Shown here piece after piece: positions 56,707 through 64,000 of a DNA stretch of 64,000 bases. The number at the start of each line of letters is the position of its first letter. The first letter of the stretch is position 1. The DNA is taken from positions 283,011,747 to 283,075,746 of the forward strand of contig CM048745.1 of the NCBI GenBank assembly GCA_026315105.1, in the 5' to 3' direction. The notes under the pieces were generated by a model that saw only the letters and a program-made list of their open reading frames with translations, had not been told where the DNA came from and ran no database searches. The position numbers and the translations under genes were made by a program. The stretch comes from Locusta migratoria (taxonomy: Eukaryota; Arthropoda; Insecta; Orthoptera; Acrididae).

Positions 56707-56900
56707 ATACTCTCCACACCCATGTTTTACAGGCTCTCCAAAATCTATAAATCAAAATAATCCTAGATGGCCAATTGTGGCTAGTTACTGTACCCTCAGT
56801 GGAAAAAGTTTGACCTTCATTGATCAACACTTCCAACCATTTGCATGAATTCTATCCTCCCACGTCAAGAATATCAACCACTTTCATCATCAGCTCTACT
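56700..56900 (+). pseudogene. Penelope-like reverse transcriptase fragment
   Basis: Reads CFTGSPKSINQNNPRWPIVA then SYCTLSGKSLTFIDQHFQPF and, after a stop, SHVKNINHFHHQL. This has the layout of GLPKIHKxxNPxRPIVS, LSxFIDxxLxPL, SYVKDTxxF in Penelope-like elements. Catalytic motifs further downstream are absent. Confidence 0.68.
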
Positions 56901-57145
56901 CCAACACCACCTCTTTACCTTAGCTTAAGCTACATAAATTATTTTCGCATAATTTAATGCTTCTTTGATAATACTTGTAGTGTTTTACTAATTACAAGAG
57001 TTTACAATATAAAGAGGCATGGAAAACAACACTACTCAGATGTTGTTGGCACCCAGCTTTATGGCCTAATAGTCGCTTGACAACACCTAGGTGTTGTGAA
57101 AATGTGTGTTCTCTTTTTCTGATGAAGCCTGTGGCCGAAAGCTAT

Positions 57146-57151
<6 letters not shown>

Positions 57152-57202
<51 letters not shown>

Positions 57203-57203
57203 T
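57152..57203 (+). repeat. (TG)n(AG)n microsatellite
   Basis: About 27 bases of TG repeats followed by about 24 bases of GA repeats. Confidence 0.95.
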
Positions 57204-57869
57204 ATTTTTTTTCTGCCCTTCTATGACTCAATGATCATCACTAAAATTTACAGCCAGATGAACAAGAAGAGTACAGTAGGGTTATCACTATCTTCATGTA
57301 TGCCAGTAATGGATCTCCAATATTTCCCATCCAGGGCAGACACCTCTCCCCACTCATCCACAACATGTCATCTTGTCTTGGGCAACCTCTGTGAGTGATG
57401 ACTGAGATAGACACCCCAATGTTTCCTGTCCGCCCACCAGATCCAGGGCTAATGTATGCTTGTGTTTCAAAAGATGGATATCCAAATGAAAAGATACATG
57501 AAATTGAGTCTGTACCTTGCTGTTATGTGTGAGAATGAGTTACATTCCCATTATACTGAGTGTTTCAGGAGGAATGGTAAATATATTAGTATTGACAATT
57601 ATTTTAGTATTGACAAACTGATAAAAATGCCATATAATGTGTCCATGTAACTGAGTACCAAGGAAGAGCTGAGTTCAATGGATTTTCATGTTGTGTGTTG
57701 GTACACCAGTTCTATGGTTTACTGTTGGTGTATTTATCACACATCAGTAGTAGAGTGTTGATTTTTCAAGTTGTGCTTCATTTTACATTGAAGTTTTTAT
57801 TGCGATGTGTTGGCCTAGTCACAGATATTTATGCATGCACAGTATTTTGATATTGTATTTGTAGACATA

Positions 57870-58185
57870 ATAATGAAGACACTACTGCTGCTTTTAGACA
57901 ATATGGTATACACTTTCCTAACCACAGACTATCAGATTCAAGATATTTTACTCATGTGTTCAATACACAGCATAACACTGGTCCAGTCCCCATAAGTCAT
58001 ACTGCATCTGAACATGTAAATGAATAGATAGTAGATGAAGTAGGAGACATTATTCAGTCAGTAGGAAGTATTCCTTCAACATATACACTTAGAATTTCTG
58101 CATGCATCAGTGTTCCACATACAAGAGTATGGCAAGCAATACTTATACATGTGTTTCATCCCTATCTTTTACAGCTCATTCAACA
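57870..58185 (+). pseudogene. Transposase N-terminal helix-turn-helix relic
   Basis: Translation gives EDTTAAFRQYGIHFPNHRLS, FTHVFNTQHNTGPVPISH, then (after one stop) VGDIIQSVGSIPSTYTLRIS and VPHTRVWQAILIHVFHPYLL. This resembles the DNA-binding N-terminus of Tc1/mariner-type transposases common in insects (FPNRRxPDxRxFTxVxxxLRxTG ... STRRIAxxLGVxRTRVWRxL). The catalytic part is missing. Confidence 0.62.
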
Positions 58186-58452
58186 CCTTACGGAAACTTA
58201 TGGAAGTTTTTATAACTACCTACACATTAGAATAAAATGTTGTCAAACTCATAATAACATCCTTCATAAATGAAACTCTACCATGAAATTAAATATAATA
58301 ATTAACAACTACAAAATACTCATATTTTGCTCCCATCAGATAGGGTAAGCTGTTTGTTTTTGCGAGAAATTATATCCTTGGTCTTAGTATAGGCGATTCA
58401 GTAAAACACATAAATCGATTCAATTTGACTTTTAACAATGGGAAATCCAATA

Positions 58453-58980
58453 GGAATATCAATAATGGAGGATAGGCAACAACTCACCATAAAGAGGCTC
58501 GCTGAGAAGACAACTATACACACACAGCTATCATGTCTGGCCACTCCAGCTACACAAGCTAGACTGTGAGTGAGATGGGGAGTGGACGTGGAAAGATGCT
58601 GGGTAAAGGTGCGGATGGAAAGTTCCGTACTGCAAGATGGAATTTAAAGGTAAAACACATTATCAAGCACAAATTATCAGAGCCTTTAAATTCCATCGTA
58701 AAATGCGGAAATTTTCATCCCCACCTTTTCCCAGCAAATTTCCCCCTCCACTCCCCACCTCACTCACAGTCTAGCTAGTGCAGCTAGAGTGGCTGGGCAT
58801 GATAGTTGTATGTGTATAGTTGTCTGAGTGACTGCGTGAATGATGTGTTTCTTTTTCTGATGAAGGCCATAGCTGAAAATTTAAGCTGTGTGAATTGGTT
58901 ACCTATTTTTGTCTTGTCAGCAGCTCAGTGAGTGTCTTTATGGTGAGTTGTTACCTATCCTCCATTATTGATATTCCAAT
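58453..58980. mobile_element. Foldback MITE, about 530 bp
   Basis: Terminal repeats of about 54 bp: ggaatatcaataatggagga at the left and its complement at the right. The interior is itself largely self-complementary (gtggggagtggag type / ctccactccccac; ttaaattccatc / gatggaatttaaa). The word ttgactttta occurs at 58424-58433 and 58981-58990, a possible target duplication offset by 20 bp on the left. No coding capacity. Confidence 0.78.
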
Positions 58981-59562
58981 TTGACTTTTATTAACTCATA
59001 GTGATATTTTTAAACAACTTTTCCAAAACACATTCCACTTTAAATATCAATTGCAGAAACCAACCACACAGATTCAATGCCTCAAAACAACTGGAAACTC
59101 CCACTCTTGAGGTGCCACAATACACCTGTATACACACATTACCAAACAAGGCAGTCTGTTACATCCATTATTACAAAGTCTCTAAAATGTTGATCACAAC
59201 TTCAAAATATTATGCCAAACAAAATTGTTTACATAAGTAGGTACAAATGAAGTTGTCTGTTACAAAGGAGTGATAATTTTAATGATATCTTTTCCAGTTG
59301 GATTTCTCAAAATAAACAATGATAATTCCAGATATCAATTAAACTAATTACATAGGTTTACGAAACATGATGTTAATTTTAATACAAAGGTTATTCACAT
59401 ACATCTACAAAAAGTTAGTGCTAACTGTCTGCAACTCTTAATATTTACAAAGATATAAAAAGTCATACATTAATGATCAGGAGATGAAGATAGACGATTC
59501 AAATTTTGTTGGATAAATGAAATTCAATAAAAGCAAGTCCAGTTTGGAATTAACAATAGAGT

Positions 59563-59849
59563 AATAGGGCAGTTTATGACTCACAGCAAAGAGGTGATGA
59601 CAAGCCCTGACAGACACATAAAAAGACACACACATACAACACTTTCAGCTATTGGGCATGGCCTTGAAGTGTGACAGCCGGAGATGACAGTTGTGTGACT
59701 ATGTTGTGTGCCTGTGTGATTGCATTAATGTTCCTATTTCTGAAGAAGGCCATGGTCAATAGCTGAAAGTGTTGTATGTGTGTGTTATTTTTATGTACCT
59801 GTTGTGTCTCATCATCATGTCTTTCGGGTGATATGTGAATTGTCCTATT
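59563..59849. mobile_element. Foldback MITE, about 287 bp
   Basis: Ends aatagggcagtttatgactc and (complement) aataggacaattcacatatc. Inner arms 59627-59665 and 59746-59785 pair over about 38 bp (acacacatacaacactttca). It shares the gaagaaggccat / gaaagtg phrase with the element at 58453, suggesting one superfamily. Confidence 0.72.
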
Positions 59850-61195
59850 TCTATATTATAAATGAAATTCAGCAGTTAACCCAATTTTTACTATTCATTG
59901 ATGTCATTTTGATTCACGATGACATCAGTAACACTCGTAATTCCTATTGGTAGTCTTTAAGAAAACATACATGTCATTGTTGAAATGCATTTTCAAGAAT
60001 GCTTCGCTGTAAATGTGTGGTGTGGTTTGATAGACAATCAGTTGATTTGTACTGTTGTGTCACCACAATGTCTTATAGGACTCTTACATACACTTTCTTG
60101 AAACTGAGATTTCAGCACTATTAGAAGAGATTCCTTTTAGCTACAATGATGCTTATATTCTTCTCCTGCACAGTCTGCTCATCGGGTGACAAGTAATCTA
60201 AACCTAATATTTCCTGGAAGACGTACTGATAGATACTATATGGGCACATTTCATGGCTATTAAGGTCCACGGATCTTACCCCTTCAGAATTTTGCCTGTA
60301 GTGGCGTTTGAAAGGCGAGGTCTACAAAGAAAATTTCAACATAGGAAACCATTTGACTGTTCATACTATGGGTAGTGCAGCCCTCATACAGAAACACAAA
60401 GTTGATATCAAAAGAACCATGGTGATGTCAAGAGAAGTGAAAAGTGCATTGAAGTTGGTGGTGGAATTTTTAAAAACCAACTTTGAATGTTCATTTGCCT
60501 TTTCTTTAAGTGTGTTTGGGTTACCAGCTATAACTCTGTACTCATGTTATACATCATTTTGACTGTAATTTGCGAATACTACCAATTCCTAATATATTTA
60601 CTATTTCTCTTGAAACACCATGTGTAATTGACATATTTCAAATTATTAGTTGTTTCATTTAACCCTGGTCCTCCTCTTTTTCTCTGTTTGTTACTTTTCA
60701 TCTCTTCAAACCACAAAGCCAAAAGCCAGAGGATCCATACATCTAGCTTATTTTGCTTACACCAGTTGTGGTTGACAAGCAACATTCTTGTGGAATCTCA
60801 TTATATTCTGTTTTCCTTTACCACTCAAGTACTGATTTATGAATGAATATAAATAAATATGTGTTGATCAAGACAGTACAAATTTGTATATTACTATGTT
60901 GTTGCTGTAATACATTTTGAATTCCATTTCTTTTTGTTTTTACTTCAACAATGTATCTTCTTTGTTAATTTAAATTAAGTAATTTTAATAGTGAAAAATA
61001 GAGACCTGAGTATAAGCTAATTAATAAGAAAATATGTGAGAGCAGATTGAAGTCAAAGATATTCGTACAAAAAGCTTGAGTAGTAATGGCATGCTACATT
61101 CTTCAACTTAAATATGTATTATTTATCAATGATATCTAATTTGCATATGAAAAATTGTAATTTATTTCAATAGGAAAATATGAAACTGTACTCAC
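59850..61195. other. Intron sequence without recognisable gene
   Basis: AT-rich. An 84-codon open frame at 60308 has no recognisable domain. Confidence 0.5.
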
Positions 61196-61414
61196 TTGTG
61201 TCTACAAGCACTATTTCCACAAGATCACCCAAATCAAATTCAATAACATATGGGCAATTACAAAATTCTGTAAAACATTCACTACTCTCAGCTTCTATAT
61301 TTGGGCAGAACATTTCAGATGATATCAAATTTCTTTGTGTCAGCAAAGGCACTGATGGATATTTGAATGTAACATTGTTTACTTGAGGATATGGACCTGG
61401 TATCTCCAATGAGT
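61196..61414 (-). CDS. Laccase-type multicopper oxidase, internal exon (partial gene)
   Basis: Exon of a secreted or membrane-anchored multicopper oxidase, the enzyme class that oxidises phenols or metal ions and reduces oxygen to water. It follows a tttttcag acceptor and ends at a GTGAGT donor. It is 219 bp, entered after codon position 1 and left after codon position 1. The translation begins SLEIPGPYP and ends CNCPYVIEFDLGDLVEIVLVDT, the stretch before the third copper motif in insect laccases. The cysteine cluster (CFTEFCNC) is typical of insect members. The split codon A|GT joins directly to the exon at 35829, giving VDTSVIRNQDHPFHMHG, so no exon is missing between them. Upstream exons lie outside the window. 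Confidence 0.88.
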
Positions 61415-61585
61415 CTGAAAAATCAAGTTATTTAAATAATGATAATTCTGCCATACAAATTACACAGTTAGATCATACATCCACAGTTAAATGTGATTGA
61501 AATTTGTTATTCATTGGTTAGCAGATGCATAGTATTTGATGACCACATTCAAATAAATCAAATAGGTGACATTGGCCAAGTTTTA

Positions 61586-62271
61586 CAAAGTGCTCTGAAA
61601 AGTTTGGTGGATGATCCAATATTTTACAAACTGCGATGGTTAGGATGAGGTACTCGCACATACACATTGAGAAACATGTCAACAAGTGTGCCCTATCATG
61701 CACAGCATTGCAGTGAAGTGATGGTACACACTGTGACCCATCTAACAGGGTCAGCGTGAGAACTCATGTCATTGTAAGATGGAGTGCAAAATGGAGCAAT
61801 GCATTAACATCACATTTTGTTACAAATTAGGCAAAACAGCAACTGTGACCTATGGGATGTTAATGAAAGTGTATGGTATTGAAGCAGTGAGTAAAAAGTG
61901 TGTGTTTTAGTAGTTTAAATGCTTTAGATATAGAAAGGAAAGTGTCAAGGAGAGCCACATTTGTGTTGACTGACCACAAGCACAGTCCCATACAACATCG
62001 AATGAGTGCAACAGATGTTTGTGGGTGATCTTCATCTGTCTTTGAGAATGAAAGCAGACAGTGTGCATTGTGGAGATCCAACAATGTGTGACTTCAGTGC
62101 TTCGAGTGATTCCACAAGAAGTGTTTGCTGACAGTTTACAACAGCTGTACAACTGATGTAAGGAGTGTATTGTAGCCAATGGCGATTAATTTGAAGGCCA
62201 GGAAAGGTATGTTTTTTAACTCTTCTTTCCTATATTTTCTGAGACCATTCACCGAACTTTTCATACATACC
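61586..62271 (+). mobile_element. Internally deleted mariner element
   Basis: Terminal repeats: ctgaaaagtttggtggatga near the left end and, on the other strand, atgaaaagttcggtgaatgg at the right end. TA occurs at both borders (61584-61585 and 62272-62273). The left interior encodes EQCINITFCYKLGKTATVTY, GMLMKVYGIEAVSKKCVF and, after a stop, a WF-like motif, which is the mariner helix-turn-helix. The right interior encodes the extreme C-terminus (KECIVANGDYFEGQ, with one changed stop). The catalytic DDD domain is missing. About 690 bp against a usual 1.3 kb. Confidence 0.82.
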
Positions 62272-62668
62272 TAGTATCATTGATTTTAAATTATAGGCAT
62301 TCAAATCTTAGAAAAATATTACTATTATTTCTATAAAAATAAATTGTACATATTAAATACAGAGAAATGCATATTCCGCAGTGCTTCACCCCTGTTCAGT
62401 ATTGTGTCTTTTTATCAGAATAAAGCCTTTTCAAGGATGAATGTAGACTGTAATGGTTATGCTTTTAATAAAGCACATACAGTTAGTGGCATAGAAGCCG
62501 ATTTTTGCTGTGGCCTCAATGGATGGCCAAATATTTCAAGGAAGCTTGCTGCTTGCTGGTGATAGTGAAAAGAACAATCCAAAATTTGAAGCAAAATTGT
62601 GCATGTGTAAAAAGATTATGAACAGTAAGGAACAAAACCTGTTGAAGGAATTAACAGCCAGAAGTCAG

Positions 62669-62930
62669 GTATTCTGTGGCTTCACAAATTGAAGTGAAGG
62701 CTTGGGCATCATATGGACAGGATGCAGTAAAGTTCAGGTACATACAAAACTATGCCTGAACAAATAAAGGTACAGCATAGTAATTATTCCACATGTGAGG
62801 TATTCTGTGGCTTCACAAATTGAAGTGAAGGCTTGGGCATCATATGGACAGGATGCAGTAAAGTTCAGATACATACAAAACTATGCCTGAACAAATAAAG
62901 GTACAGCATAGTAATTATTTCACATGTGAG
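62669..62930. repeat. 131-bp tandem duplication
   Basis: gtattctgtggcttcacaaa starts at 62669 and 62800. The two units differ by about two bases, so the duplication is recent. No coding content. Confidence 0.95.
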
Positions 62931-63085
62931 CCACAAACTTCCTTACACTTGAGAAAAGACCAGAAGTCATGATGTATTAATAACAAATGGTAAGTAATAA
63001 TGTGATGTGTCAAAAGTATAAATGATTCTAAAGTTTCTCAGTCCTCAAAACGACTAAGAGCACTTTTCGAGTACACAGTTATTTT

Positions 63086-64000
63086 TGTTGTGGTCTTTAG
63101 TCTAAAAGACTGGTTTTATGCATCTTTCCATGCTCCCCTATAATGTACAAGCCTCTTCATCACCAGATAACTACTGCAACCCACATTCATTTGAATCTGG
63201 ATACTTTACTCATCTCTTGTGTCATCTCTGCAATTTCATTCCCCATACTACCCTTAAATACCATATTGATGAATCCTTAATGTCCAGAGTATGTCCTATC
63301 AACTGGTTTCTTCTTTTAGCCAAGTTATGTCAAAACTTTCTTTTCTTATCAATTCAATTCACTACTTCGTCATTAGTTATATGATTTGCCAATCTAAACT
63401 TCAGCATTTTTCTGTAACACTGTAATTCAAAAGCTTCTGTTATCTTTTCGTCCAGACAGCTTTCATCTACGTTTCACTCCAGTATGAAGCTACACTCCTG
63501 ACAGGAAAGACTTCCTAACACTAAAATTTATATCCAATGCTACCAAATTTTGCTTCTTCACCAATGCTTTTCTTACCATTGTCATTCTATATTTTATATC
63601 CTCTCTACTTCAAACAATTGTAATAGCAACTCATCCACGACCTTTAATTTCTCATTTCCTAATCTAATTCCACCAGCATCACCTGATTTAATTTGACTAC
63701 ACTTCCATTAATCTTGTTTTGATCTTTAGTGTCCATCTTAGACCTTCCTTTCAAGACATTCCATCCTGCTCAGATGTTCTCCCAAGTCATTTCCCGTCTC
63801 TGACAGTACCACAGTGTCATCCACAAGTTGCAAACTTATATATCTTTTTTCTGAATTTAATCTCTTTTTAATGTCTTATTTCTCTCTTTACAGCTTGCTC
63901 AACAAACAGATTGAGTACTGTTGGGGAAACATTACAATCCTGTCTACTGCCTTCTTGGCCACTGCTTCCTTTCACACCCTTTTCAGCTCTTCACACCATT
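63086..64000 (-). pseudogene. RTE-like LINE 3' relic, runs off the window
   Basis: On the - strand its end reads agactaaagaccacaac, matching the 3' end of the element at 38950-42222 (gactgaagaccacaac). Extending inward, it gives the same phrases in degraded form, such as the catatggaggagcat-type end and the region near ccctgtctcact. Full of stops. Confidence 0.72.

Larger units (their letters stand above)
35830..61195 (-). other. Laccase intron, about 25.4 kb, transposon-filled
   Basis: Bounded by GTGAGT (61195) and ttcttaaag (35830). It holds two hairpins, the hAT/Gypsy/RTE nest, a LINE 3' copy, a second Gypsy-type fragment, Penelope-like inverted copies, a transposase relic and two foldback MITEs. 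The stretches 37786-38290, 49250-50159, 55146-56420, 57204-57500, 58990-59560 and 59850-61195 show no gene or recognised repeat. Confidence 0.85.

Noticed and set aside
60308..60562. 84-codon + strand frame as an extra exon
   Set aside because: Opposite strand to the laccase gene, no domain, and the flanking laccase exons already join in phase without an additional exon.
1..64000. CRISPR array, bacterial operon or prophage-type system
   Set aside because: No regular short direct repeats with spacers and no closely packed genes. The splice sites, SINEs and LINEs show a eukaryotic nuclear genome.

Overview
The window is a piece of a large, repeat-rich insect nuclear genome. The evidence is an intronless insect-type gustatory receptor gene, exons of an insect-type laccase (multicopper oxidase), and many families of insect transposons. 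The tRNA-derived SINEs and the RTE-like LINE resemble families I associate with orthopteroid insects such as grasshoppers. That placement is an inference from memory, not a database result.

Only two host genes can be supported. (1) A gustatory receptor lies on the + strand at 18214-19377: 387 aa, one exon, with a terminal TYLVILTQF signature. (2) The 3' half of a laccase-type multicopper oxidase lies on the - strand. Its three visible exons (61414-61196, 35829-35611, 22590-22358) join in phase across introns of about 25.4 kb and 13.0 kb. They carry the last two copper-binding motifs and a hydrophobic C-terminal tail. The 5' exons lie beyond position 64000.

Layout. 1-17.2 kb: eight tRNA-derived SINE copies (several with target-site duplications), a 5'-truncated RNase H-bearing LINE (4709-8765, -), relics of at least three other LINEs, a CpG-rich palindrome, and a Tc1/mariner element (13621-15367) with an extra internal terminal repeat. 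18.2-20.0 kb: the receptor and a tandemly repeated 3'-flank segment. 20.9-23.6 kb: three MITE-like elements around the laccase terminal exon. 24.1-25.3 kb: a Penelope-like relic and a diverged tandem repeat. 27.3-33.7 kb: a TTAA-flanked transposon with long inverted repeats, split by a LINE insertion bounded by a 10-bp duplication. 36.4-37.8 kb: two long hairpins. 38.4-49.2 kb: a nest in which a hAT-like relic is split by a Ty3/Gypsy element, whose 3' LTR is split by an RTE-like LINE and whose 5' leader carries a hAT-type MITE. 50.2-55.1 kb: a third LINE copy, then a second Gypsy-type fragment with integrase and a possible envelope remnant. 56.4-63 kb: an inverted Penelope-like pair, a transposase relic, two foldback MITEs, an internally deleted mariner, and a 131-bp tandem duplication. 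63.1-64 kb: an RTE-like relic running off the end.

All transposon coding sequences show stops, frameshifts, truncations or deletions, so nothing here looks autonomous. The most informative content is the insertion order inside the laccase introns, which can be read from target-site duplications and, for the Gypsy element, from its second LTR acting as an internal empty-site control.
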